Position numbers and translations under genes: made by a program. A DNA stretch of 64,000 bases from positions 5,642,001 through 5,706,000 of the forward strand of contig NZ_CP009282.1 of assembly GCF_000758605.1 (NCBI RefSeq), read 5' to 3'. Of the stretch, positions 27,601 to 35,487 are shown one piece after another (the first letter of the stretch is position 1; each line of letters begins with the position of its first letter). Under the pieces are notes generated by a model, which worked only from the letters and a program-made list of their open reading frames with translations, had not been told where the DNA came from and did no database searches. The DNA comes from Paenibacillus sp. FSL R5-0912 (GTDB lineage Bacteria; Bacillota; Bacilli; Paenibacillales; Paenibacillaceae).

Positions 27601-28068
27601 AACCGTGGCCCACGCCACTTGGTCACGAAAAGAAATTTTTGACATAGGGCGCAACTTAAGATCGTCACCCTTAGCTCCCTTAGGAAAACCATAAATAATC
27701 GGAGGTGTCATGCTGTAGGAAAAAGAACTAAGTTCATCCTTAATACTTAGAAGATTCATCTCCAACTCAAGCTCAAACTCTTTAATTTCGATTGGATCGT
27801 AAAAACCTTGCTGCTTAACAAAACTCTTAGCCTTTTTCCAACCAAAATAATAATAGTGCAGTGGTATTTCATTAGGAGAAAATAATATTTCGCTCAAATT
27901 GTGCCTCTCCATTGGTTCATATTTGTGATATTCGCTTCTCCATCTCTTTAACCTATCAACCAACGACAACCCATTAATCAACTTAATATTTAGTCTATCC
28001 GCAGCCTCTTTCGCCGCCTTCGTAAAATTACTCGTTGTAACAATCCAAGTATCATAACAACCATGCAC
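24685..28068 (-). CDS. Defence-associated reverse transcriptase (UG/Abi type), N-terminus fused to endonuclease tail
   Basis: A 1,127-residue protein. The RT palm is at about residues 130-430: PKGAKGDDLKLRPMS, YGQADITKFYPSL (motif A, DxxxFYPS) and the catalytic TRYTDDIMIIS near residue 375 (motif C, YTDD). No maturase, integrase or group II intron domain follows; the long C-terminal 650 residues are alpha-helical and unrecognised, as in UG/Abi defence RTs. Residues 5-45 (TWIVTTSNFTKAAKEAADRL, then LINGLSLVDRLKRW) are the end of an Mrr-like endonuclease domain whose upstream part is decayed. The frame opens at a GTG without a ribosome site; a later start is Met53 (27912), also without a good site. 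Likely abortive-infection type phage defence with the nitrilase. Whether it is still expressed is uncertain. Confidence 0.85.
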   Translation of the reverse strand: MHGCYDTWIVTTSNFTKAAKEAADRLNIKLINGLSLVDRLKRWRSEYHKYEPMERHNLSEILFSPNEIPLHYYYFGWKKAKSFVKQQGFYDPIEIKEFELELEMNLLSIKDELSSFSYSMTPPIIYGFPKGAKGDDLKLRPMSKISFRDQVAWATVVLTLGEWFDTNEYSLNSDENNSNINNLQWMVNWSCNNRLRRKYYPLVDNGSNTFQRLMINYTHNDLYESFQRSLRLQRKKQEDYFKHVLDVFPIAYYGQADITKFYPSLKMRVVEKVLKVRLTELCKYGVITLDTKKNWFKVLKRICHIQSDLTYLEDDEIKGIGLDMSNKDSICDTLPTGLVAAGFLANCVLTEILDHPMEEFMNEQTEKGHVTYLTRYTDDIMIISSDETVIREVIDKIQELIQPIDLKISEDKTKPRLKGDLIKRIKESVEGISNKQANELINSIFQDEIYCPRVGRFDTLPSSTALIDKLSQLGDQQVRAMRGEELEGYLSELMDLVNTEFADAEIRGDTKSSFAAWKIRKVAKDTQYRELDANENVTQTLRRSFMKFPYKISLLNCYVLHLMEIPFVKTTEALIIEMFKSAKKTNDITQPGFYGAYIRTRILFAIAENWNNVSEENRNRMRDIIFEQVSGWYQTNIPTWHEQYAVYWLFANTKIVTDLKLVTKSSMKSVRRAHSLFRIMNKKAGHGKDAVLIATMSEIWRRNRPRGIRVGEYLDEESWIGWVWERLDSTNTQAWDWKQKRHGRVWIEIAGGREGKITTYGYHKLIEMAEQYLYTFYQDNHLLKESSIDVIPIYNGVMEILNQAITLLASQSDVLTANRLSSALGKVSTEHRVRKYLNSRIENINKIKKAFSLDRETHDDIPSSAVDLDVEDIPLQDWLEIINILPQWLEVKDIPPVLLPLTEGEITSLLISIGGVLSIELEERNSEQNELLVSIFNIQNPLISKVSLNRIAFNINDWKNWRADKNLCKFKFSEDFVIFSEYYLSAWAYTEVSFAKNDEYLLCYSFSMLLLRLISNRHFKSWSAGISQLKGWKRISDIIAQAEFPSTELAEIIAGSLNYQKSFYKNTFLELGEELPLLPLEKEPIEKFSDYLTRLKIHLSILENRFFIGDTGLREIRFIDIDKLTRE

Positions 28069-28246
28069 CTGCTTACCTGCCTAAAATCTTAGTACAATGT
28101 CATTTCCAACATCCTACTTCCAGCGCTTATACTGCACAGCTATTTTATACCCCTATTTACCTTTTCAGGGTTAAATCGACTTCGTGATCGCCGGAACCGC
28201 CGACTCGTTGTAAGATATATCCTTGATCTATGTAATATAGCTCCAT
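28069..28246 (-). pseudogene. Decayed Mrr-like restriction endonuclease domain, in frame with the RT
   Basis: Reading the minus strand from ATG at 28246 gives MELYYIDQGYILQRVGGSGD, then HEVDLTLKR and a stop. After a one-base shift it continues YKIAVQYKRWK, stop, DVGNDIVLRF, stop, AGKQV, and then runs directly into the RT frame. The G-x-GDxxVDL and VQYK elements with the later VTTSNFT and LINGxxL are the PD-(D/E)xK core of Mrr/restriction-endonuclease-like domains. So one frameshift and two in-frame TAG codons separate a recognisable nuclease from the RT. The ancestral product was probably one endonuclease-RT polypeptide, or two adjacent genes joined by deletion. Confidence 0.75.
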
Positions 28247-29285
28247 TAATCACTCGAAATCTCTACCGGTTCTGCATAATAAGTTCTAGCTATTACCACT
28301 TACACCATGCTTAATATATATCGAGCCACCGAACCCTAGAGGACTATGTACCTAAAACTTATTGACAATATATTTGATCATTCTTCTATAACTTCTAAAA
28401 TCATGCATTATCCTCTCTACTATATCATAATAATGGGTATTCTTGGTATGATAAAAAGCCCTCTAGTGATCCTGAGGGCCTATCAATATCTACTTATATT
28501 TAGTTAACTACAGATTTTACTACAGATTTTAGTATAAGTTTCTAAGACTAGACTTGATTATCTTTTTGATGAGACAGAGTTTGGACGATGCCGCGGTTTG
28601 AGCAGTAGTACGAGGTTGAAAAGTAACATAGAGGATAACTCAAGACGAAGGTGATTTCTGGAAAAGGTTTAGGTTTAATTTCTTTGGGCCGCTACCGATA
28701 TAACACGCCAGACGTATTTTGCATGAGTTTGTTAATCAACATTTATTGAATATCGTAGGAGGGCAAATCTTAACCAAACATAACAGCTTAGAATATAGCA
28801 AAATATACAGTGGATAAAGCATACAGTAAATCAGGTGAATTAACTGTATACTCACTGTTGATGATGAGTCAGATAAGTTTGGAACGGACCCTATGCAACT
28901 ATTTGCTCAATTCCACCCCGATTATACCTGGTGAAGAACCAATAAGAGCTCTACAGTCCGCATGCATTGCTAAATGAGCCAAATACCTAAAATAAGCGCT
29001 GTACCTGTACAGTCCGTAGTGTTCATATTGAGCAAGTCAGAGCAATACAGGACAATTCAGGAATTTAAATTCCCCACACTCCTAGTGATTAAGCCAAATA
29101 CACGATACGGATCGGAATTGGGTGCAGAAAAATCTTCAACGCCAGTCTGACAGACTCTGTTCAGCTTCAGTAATGCCTTACAAAATATGTGATTACATTA
29201 GCAGCTACGTTAATAATTCAGATAGCCTTTGACTTCTAAGTTTGCTATTTCTCCTACGCTCCGCCCTCTCATTGCAAATTCATAA
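28247..29285. other. Gene-free stretch inside the island
   Basis: About 1 kb with stops in all frames and no recognisable protein piece. It contains a terminator-like hairpin at 28458-28479 that serves no visible gene, and short repeats such as CTGTACCTGTACAG near 29000-29012. I take it as decayed DNA, but cannot exclude a non-coding RNA. Confidence 0.45.
28458..28479 (-). terminator. Orphan terminator-like hairpin
   Basis: GCCCTC and GAGGGC around a 10-base loop, followed on the minus strand by TTTTTATC. No gene can be recognised upstream of it on the minus strand within 800 bp. Confidence 0.5.
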
Positions 29286-29297
29286 ACAGAAAAAACC

Positions 29298-29311
29298 CGG
29301 CATTTCTGCCG
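29298..29311. terminator. Terminator beside the tRNA-Lys-like gene
   Basis: Hairpin CGGCA-TTTC-TGCCG flanked by an A run on the left and a T run on the right, so it can act on both strands. On the minus strand it directly follows the tRNA-Lys-like sequence. Confidence 0.7.
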
Positions 29312-29321
29312 TTTTTTAGGA

Positions 29322-29392
29322 TGACTCTCAGGGGCTCGAACCCTGGACAAATAGATTAAAAGTCTACTGTCCTACCAACTGAGCTAAGAGTC
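29322..29392 (-). pseudogene. tRNA-Lys(TTT)-like gene, probably degenerate
   Basis: About 71 nt with the layout of tRNA-Lys: acceptor GACTCTT, D-loop AGTTGGTA, anticodon loop CTTTTAA (TTT), T-loop TTCGAGC between CAGGG and CCCTG, and 3-prime AGAGTC. The D stem is mismatched (GCTC against GGAC), and one base is missing between T stem and acceptor stem, so it is shorter than a normal tRNA. It may be a pseudogene or a divergent element-borne tRNA. A terminator follows. Confidence 0.6.
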
Positions 29393-29406
29393 CATAATAT
29401 GAAATT

Positions 29407-29457
29407 TGGTGGAGCCTAGGGGGATCGAACCCCTGACCTCAGCGATGCGCTCTCCCA
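29407..29457 (-). pseudogene. tRNA-Ala 3-prime fragment with anticodon deleted
   Basis: On the minus strand GGGAGAGCGCATCGCTGAGG is followed by an intact T arm (GGTTCGATCC), the acceptor 3-prime strand and an encoded CCA. The anticodon loop and one side of its stem are missing: CATCGCTGAGG replaces the full arm. The 5-prime end is also absent. The deletion lies between the repeated halves of the anticodon stem. Confidence 0.6.
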
Positions 29458-29551
29458 CGGATGGTCATTTACACACCCATAAAGCATATGGCTATGCTCT
29501 TAGAACAAGAAAGACTATAGTATGAAAACAAGCCATACCTTTTAGCAACAC

Positions 29552-30349
29552 TTACTTATAGTTGTACCCTGAAACTAATACACAAAATAAATTAGTGAAC
29601 TCTGGATATTTAGTGAAGTACTCATCTTTAATCAGTATGTTAAATATTCTTGCTGCGTCATCAACATTTCCTGAAATGTCAAGTATATGTAAATTTTTCT
29701 GTAAATTCTCTAATTTCCACACAAAATCTTCATAACAAGCCTCATCTATTTTGTCCTTTACAGACTCTAGGAAATTCATGCTTTTTTGAAAGTCTCCGCT
29801 TTTTAAATAGGCCATAGACAATTTATCAATAATCCATACATTGCTCCTATCTTGCTTCCAAATCTTTTCAAGAATGTAGACACGTTTTATTGGAGGTAGT
29901 GAACTGAGTATTGTAAGTACTGGGCCTTCAGTACCTATTCTATGTTTCTTAAAATAGACGACAAGCAAATCTTCAAATATGGTTACCGCATGACGAACGG
30001 CGTTACTAATTTCATTAGGAGTAATTCTTTTAGCAGTATAATGAGCGCCTTTGTTTCCAATATTTTTAATTTTAAAATACTTATTAGCTAGATCTTTATC
30101 AATATGTTCCTTAACCAAAACAATTTTGTCATCAAGGTCACTCTTTCTCCATTCGCTCTCTGAGATGTCAGCCAAACTTAAAAGTCTATCTTTCAGAAGT
30201 AAATCAATAGCGCCCTCTAAATATCGACGCAAACAAGTAGCTTGAACTACTTCTCTTAATGCAGGATTAATAAAATCCCTATATTCCTCCATTAGTTCAG
30301 ATGGAATCAAAGGTGGAATAGTAACAGATAAAATATTTTCTTGACTCAT
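29552..30349 (-). CDS. Protein with HEPN/DUF4145-like domain and helical C-terminus
   Basis: A 265-residue soluble protein. Residues 30-140 resemble DUF4145/HEPN-like domains: RRYLEGAIDLLL, then IGNKGAHYT and a helix with RHAVTIFEDLLVVYF. The N-x-GAH element is the recurrent motif of that family in restriction and abortive-infection loci. The rest is helical and repeat-like (AYLKSGDFQKSMNFLESV), perhaps TPR-like. A longer frame starts at 30514, but the ATG at 30349 has AAAAGG ten bases before it. It follows the dynamin-like GTPase gene by 409 bp on the same strand. HEPN proteins are often toxins or nucleases; a catalytic RxxxxH is not evident. Function not established. Confidence 0.65.
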   Translation of the reverse strand: MSQENILSVTIPPLIPSELMEEYRDFINPALREVVQATCLRRYLEGAIDLLLKDRLLSLADISESEWRKSDLDDKIVLVKEHIDKDLANKYFKIKNIGNKGAHYTAKRITPNEISNAVRHAVTIFEDLLVVYFKKHRIGTEGPVLTILSSLPPIKRVYILEKIWKQDRSNVWIIDKLSMAYLKSGDFQKSMNFLESVKDKIDEACYEDFVWKLENLQKNLHILDISGNVDDAARIFNILIKDEYFTKYPEFTNLFCVLVSGYNYK

Positions 30350-30758
30350 ATTACACCAACCTTTTCTATTAAATGTGAGGTAGCTTCGATTTAATAGTAA
30401 ATAAGCTGAACACATTATGTCTCTCGGTGTGATACATACGAGCTGCAAAGTACTGGTTAGGCTTAAGCAAAAAAAAGATGCTTCCAGAATTAATTTCATA
30501 TTACCATAAAACAAATTTCAGCAAACAACCATGTAAAAATAGGGCTCAACCTAATATTCATTATTTGACAGAAAACAGAGCTTAGTGGAGGGGCAGAGAG
30601 ATTCTGAAGAAACTTCAGTGTTTGCTTTAAAGACCGATTCCAACCATAGACCCCATAAAATAGAAGGAATCGGACTTTAACGGCGGTCAGAAGAACTCTT
30701 TGTCCCGCCGCGTCTCACCTTGGTTGAAGTCAATTACTGATTTCTGGTTAGAACCTTA
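30350..30758. other. Intergenic stretch with a long imperfect hairpin
   Basis: About 410 bp without a gene. A 13-base stem (AAAGACCGATTCC at 30629-30641 with GGAATCGGACTTT at 30666-30678, one A-A mismatch) is the main structure. It could end the GTPase transcript, but no T run follows on the minus strand. The promoter of the HEPN-like gene must lie in 30350-30600. Confidence 0.45.
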
Positions 30759-32510
30759 TTATTTAATTATAAATTCATCAATTTCTTGAGGCATCGTACT
30801 AAGCAGACCATTAACTGCATTTGACACTGTTCGATTTATAACGCCGTAATATATGGATGCAGCATGTTGAGCCTTACCTAAATCTACACCGAAAATGGCG
30901 TTATTATTTATTTCATTTCTAACATTTTCATAAGAATACTCCCATGCGTAAAAATTACCTTTCCAAGGGCCAGCTTTATCTGATTCTTTATCATAGGCCA
31001 AACACAGTTTATCATAGTCAATATACGCTGTATAACCTTCTTGATATCCTGCTAATTTACCATACCTACAAATATCTCTACGAACTTTCCTTATAATAAG
31101 CTCAATTTGAGCGAAGTCCAAATTGGGAATTCCATCACGCTGTAGTTCTTCAAAACATTTTTCGAGACACACATAGCTGGAAATTGCTAATCTATCATAG
31201 TTGTATGCATAGTGCCCCGTTGTACCACCTTGTGGACCATGTATATATCGATGAACAGTCTCAATGAACTTTGAAACACTTTGAACAGTCTTGTCGAAAT
31301 ATACTCTTTGCAAGTCCTTATCATTAACTACTGGTGAAATACTTGCTTGCATAATATACTTATTACATTTTGACAATATATAATTTCTAATTTCCGTACT
31401 TGTCTTTTCATTAGTCATTTTCTCGATTAAACCTTGAACGGACTCATCCTCTTTAATTTTTGCATAAACAGCCCGTTGTAATATATCTTCAACGATTTTG
31501 CAATAAATATCTTTGGAATTATTGCACATATGTTCAGTAACAATGGTTTTACCTGTTTTTTCGTTTTTGCCCAAAATATGAGGTAATGTCCTGAAAATGT
31601 CGTCATCTAAAAGGTATAGTTCCATCATAGACTTATCTGAATTTGTTTTAGTTTGAATAATTCCTGTTTCTTTTAAATATTTTTTGAGTTTTGCCGCTGG
31701 AGTTGTTTCCTCTGAAAAAGCATCAGCATAATTTTCATTAAAGAAACTAACTACATTATTGCTTTCATTTATTTCATTTATTTCATTTTCTCTTAATTTT
31801 TGTCCTCTTGCACATAATATAGTTGGTATTTTCTTTACTTGATCAGTAATTGTAGATTCCATATCTTTATAATCAGAATCAATGTACTTGTCTGATATCA
31901 TAAATATAGTCGCATCTGCTTTTGGGACTTCATAATGAATTAATGAGGTTGCATCACCAAATCCTTTAGTATCAATAATAGAAAAATAGTCCAGCTTATT
32001 TTTATCAATGATTCGCTTTGCAATATCAGATGCTTGTGTATGTACAACAATTAGTTCTATTAAGTCTCGCAAATGAGGAGATTGTTCAGATAAGGCTAAA
32101 ACCTCTACTAGTTTTCGTTGACTCAGTTCATCTATATATTTTTTTACAATTTCATTAAAATTATTTGGCAAATCAATTAGACTACTTTCATGTAAGTTTT
32201 TCACTTCTGGTATTATATCAGCAAAATTTTTTTCGATTTTTTTTAAAGCTACTCCCATTTCTTCAACTTCATCAACATTTAACTCGGATTTCAAATAATA
32301 GTCTAACAACTTTTCATTTTTTTTAATTTCAAATGTGGTATTATCACATTCTTTATATAAACAATATTTAGCGTTTAATTTAGTTTTTCCTTTATCATTA
32401 TTTTGATGTAAACTATTTCCTAAGTCTATATCAGCTAATAGAACTGATATGAGTGTTGATTTACCAGCATTCGATCTTCCCAAAACAGCTAATTCGATGG
32501 CTTTACCCAT
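30759..32510 (-). CDS. Dynamin-like / large P-loop GTPase, candidate defence protein
   Basis: A 583-residue protein. The N-terminal GTPase domain has the P-loop GRSNAGKST (residues 11-19) and the G3 element DTKGFGD near residue 180. The expected G4 (NKxD) is replaced by a CARGQK-like segment after VKKIPTIL. A coiled, charged insert lies at residues 40-140, and the C-terminal 300 residues are helical, ending with a segment that could be amphipathic (LLSTMPQEIDEFIIK). The layout resembles bacterial dynamin-like proteins. GGAGGAGAT precedes the ATG. Neighbours are the HEPN-like gene downstream and restriction remnants upstream, so a role in anti-phage response is plausible but unproven. Confidence 0.65.
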   Translation of the reverse strand: MGKAIELAVLGRSNAGKSTLISVLLADIDLGNSLHQNNDKGKTKLNAKYCLYKECDNTTFEIKKNEKLLDYYLKSELNVDEVEEMGVALKKIEKNFADIIPEVKNLHESSLIDLPNNFNEIVKKYIDELSQRKLVEVLALSEQSPHLRDLIELIVVHTQASDIAKRIIDKNKLDYFSIIDTKGFGDATSLIHYEVPKADATIFMISDKYIDSDYKDMESTITDQVKKIPTILCARGQKLRENEINEINESNNVVSFFNENYADAFSEETTPAAKLKKYLKETGIIQTKTNSDKSMMELYLLDDDIFRTLPHILGKNEKTGKTIVTEHMCNNSKDIYCKIVEDILQRAVYAKIKEDESVQGLIEKMTNEKTSTEIRNYILSKCNKYIMQASISPVVNDKDLQRVYFDKTVQSVSKFIETVHRYIHGPQGGTTGHYAYNYDRLAISSYVCLEKCFEELQRDGIPNLDFAQIELIIRKVRRDICRYGKLAGYQEGYTAYIDYDKLCLAYDKESDKAGPWKGNFYAWEYSYENVRNEINNNAIFGVDLGKAQHAASIYYGVINRTVSNAVNGLLSTMPQEIDEFIIK

Positions 32511-32724
32511 ATTATCTCCTCCATTTTTAATACGAACCTAACTTAGGATATATAAATGTGAATAAATGAACATCCTATAAGTCAGTGTTAATCATATCCT
32601 ATCTTCCATCAAAATTCCAGAAAATATTCCCAAAATCGACAAACAAAAAGACCCCTGCAAGCCGCCAGGAGCCTCATCTCAATCTAGTTTTATATACCCT
32701 ATTCTAGCACTTTATCCGAATCCA

Positions 32725-32991
32725 CTAGACCGCCAGCCTCGACACCCATCGTACCAATAAACTGACTGATTCGCAGTTTGAAGTGTACCTTGATTCCATC
32801 TCTACGGATCTCGAACCGCCAATGATCGTCCGAAGCATCCATATCAAGATGATCAGAGGTTCAAAATACTCGCCTTCAGTGTTCCAAGAAATGTAACCAT
32901 TCACTAAGTCAGCTTCAAACTCGTAACTCGATCCAAAGTATCCGCCTATATAAGCTTCATTTTTTTTGATATTGTTATATTCCTGATTCAA
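32725..32991 (-). pseudogene. Remnant of an unknown small protein
   Basis: An 88-codon frame starts MNQEYNNIKKNEAYIGGYFG and keeps protein-like character to about residue 46. A second frame carries on with protein-like sequence (DHWRFEIRRDGIKVHFKLRI). This suggests a frameshifted gene of about 95 residues. I do not recognise the family. It is followed by nothing but the GTPase promoter region. Confidence 0.4.
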
Positions 32992-33004
32992 TAGCTACAA
33001 TCCC

Positions 33005-33214
33005 AAACCATTAACAAAACCCGCTGCGTAACAATCTCTTCCTTAGTCCACGAGATACCTTTGCCCATTTTCTCATGATCTGGCGACAATTCACGGATAT
33101 CATACTTAGCTTCTTTATCATTCCAGCTTATCCTTCTTAGTTCCTTTGTCCAACCCTTGAAGATTCCGACAATCTGCCGTCTATTTGAGTTGCTTTATAT
33201 TTGAATTCTGCCAT
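33005..33214 (-). pseudogene. Frameshifted YdbC-family (PC4-like) gene
   Basis: ATG at 33214 begins MAEFKYKATQIDGRLSESSR and meets a stop. A shifted frame continues GWTKELRRISWNDKEAKYDI, RELSPDHEKMGKGISWTKEE. The SWNxxxxKYDIR and SPDHEKMGKG blocks are diagnostic of the YdbC/PC4 family of small DNA-binding proteins. One frameshift in the N-terminal third inactivates it, and the end is ragged. It lies 32 bp after the HsdR remnant. Confidence 0.75.
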
Positions 33215-33246
33215 TTCTCCACATTGTACTTTCTATTTTAGATCTA

Positions 33247-35452
33247 TTAAATCTTTCCACCTACTCCCTTAAACTTATCTACAAAGGCAGAGATTTTCTG
33301 AAAAACGCTCTGCTTTTTTGTTAAGTACAGAGGATTAAGAGGACTCATTTTAGGAAGAATTTCATTAAGCTCCGTTCCATTTTCACTGGCATATTCTCTT
33401 TTTAATGAAGTTAAAATATATCTTTTTGCAGCCTCTTCATTAAGTTTTTCAGTATTAATCAATTCTTCTGCTTCAGGCCTTTGCTCAGTTTGAGCAAATG
33501 AGAAGAAGGCATCAATAATACTCGCTTTATCTTGAATATTGTCTAAATCCGTTTGATTGATAAAATCGACTACTAAACTTTCTTTCGCACGGTTCCCCAC
33601 ACTAGAACGAATTAAACGACGTACCTCTTCAACCAATAAAACCTTATCTTTTACTTTTTTGTTATTTTCAAAAATAAGTTCAAGAATGTAATCTAAATTG
33701 ATCTCTTGGGATTTTAAAAGATCTACTTCAAAGACAACATCATCCCCATCGATAGAGGAATTATCTTTTTCCTTTCCATTTTTTTCACGACGAAGCCAAT
33801 CACGAATATCATTATATGATGAACGATAATCCTGTATTTCTAGTACTTTAATCTCTTTCATTGCAACTATATCCTCATCACTTACATAGTGATTAGATTT
33901 AAAATCCCCCAAAGCCTCAGGGTCATTAATATCTACTGTTTGTAAAGCTTTTAGACCTGAAAATTCATCATAATTCCGCAAAATATTGTCAATACGTAAA
34001 TATTCACCAAAGAGTTTCGCAAACTCTTTTTTATCCTTTTCAGTAGCAATATCTTCAACATTAGGAAACCGCTCTTGTAGCTCTTTTACAACGTCTACAT
34101 AACCACGACGAGCTTCACCCGTTGCCACATCAGTGAATCCTTCCATATACTCTCTATAACTTTTTTCCAGCACCACATTTTTAGTGTTGTCATCCCCAAA
34201 ACATTTAATCGCATCAATAGTGGCTTGTTCTAAATCCCGGAAAGTAACAATATTTCCAAAGGTTTTAGTCGAATCATAGATACGATTTGTTCTCGAAAAA
34301 GCTTGCATTAAACCATTATACCTAAGATTTTTATCAACAAATAAAGTATTTAGTGTAGGTGCATCAAAACCAGTTAAAAACATTCCTACAACAATCAATA
34401 AATCAATCTCTTTGTTTTTTACTCGTTTAGCAAGGTCACAATAATAATTTTGAAATTCCTTACTTTCTACGCCATATTTGGTTTTAAACATGGCATTATA
34501 GTCTTTAATGGCTAAACTTAAAAACTCTTTTGCGCTACTATCCATTGCTGAAGGTTCAAAAGTTTCATCAAGAATTTCACCTATAGCATTTTGCTCTTCC
34601 TTAGCAGTAAAGGGAGAAGATTGTCGCAATCTTAAGGGGTTTACTGCTTCCCTTTTGTAAGTTATTTAATGATTCATAGTAAAGTTTGGCTGCGTCAACA
34701 TGGCTCACAGCAAACATAGCATTAAATCCTTTTCCATTCGCATTTAAACGATGGGTTTTTATTTTAAAATTATTAAGAATATATTGAGATATTTCTTTAA
34801 TCCGTTCAGGATGTAGTAATGCTTCTTTATTTTCTGCTGCCGATAGCTTTTTCTCATCCTGTTCTTTTTCAATCGTTTTAAACTTGGGACGTACATCGAT
34901 ATAATCTACTTTGAACTTTAAAACTTTTTCATCTCTAATGGCATCCGTAATTACATAAGTGTGTAACTCTCGACCAAAGACAGAAGCAGTCGTTTCAGAA
35001 CCTAATGCATTTTCTAGGAAGATAGGCGTACCTGTAAATCCAAATTGATAGAACTTCTTAAACTTTTTATTAATATTTTTTTGAGCTTCACCAAATTGTG
35101 AACGGTGGGCTTCATCAAATATAAATACCACTTGCTTATTATATATAGGTAACTCTGTTTCGCTTTTAATTAGGTTATTCAGTTTTTGAATCGTCGTCAC
35201 AATAATTTTATTATCATCTTTTTCAATGTTACGCTTTAATCCTGCGGTACTTTCTGAACCATTAACACTATCAGGAGAAAAACGCTGATACTCTTTCATC
35301 GTCTGAAAATCCAGGTCTTTCCTATCTACAACAAAAAATACTTTATCTATAAAATCAAGTTCAGTAGCCGAACGAGCTGCTTTAAAACTCGTAAGCGTTT
35401 TTCCCGAGCCTGTTGTATGCCAAATATATCCGCCACTTTCAAAAATGAGACG
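33247..35452 (-). pseudogene. hsdR: Type I restriction enzyme subunit R, truncated and frameshifted
   Basis: The motor part of HsdR is evident: GGYIWHTTGSGKT (Walker A) at 35440, FIFDEAHRSQFGE (DEAH) and VGMFLTGFDAPTLNT with QAFSRTNR (helicase motifs V and VI). The C-terminal helical region ends at 33247. The N-terminal nuclease domain, roughly 270 residues, is missing: the gene is cut a few codons before the Walker A motif, 36 bp from the right attachment repeat. In addition, one extra C in a CCC run near 34625 shifts the frame between ATIFS and FTAKEEQ. No hsdM or hsdS remains. It cannot restrict DNA. Confidence 0.9.
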
Positions 35453-35454
35453 CC

Positions 35455-35474
35455 GTTAGCAAAATGTTAGCAAA
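35455..35474. repeat. Paired GTTAGCAAA motif, right end of island
   Basis: GTTAGCAAAATGTTAGCAAA, nearly the same pair as at 23649-23669 and in the same orientation, 14 bp inside the right attachment repeat. Probable recombinase arm site. Confidence 0.55.
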
Positions 35475-35487
35475 CCTGCTTAAAAAG

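Noticed and set aside
30350..30758. Retron-like msr/msd or other non-coding RNA between GTPase and HEPN-like genes
   Set aside because: One 13-bp stem exists, but there is no adjacent retron RT and no paired a1/a2 repeats. Kept only as an intergenic hairpin.
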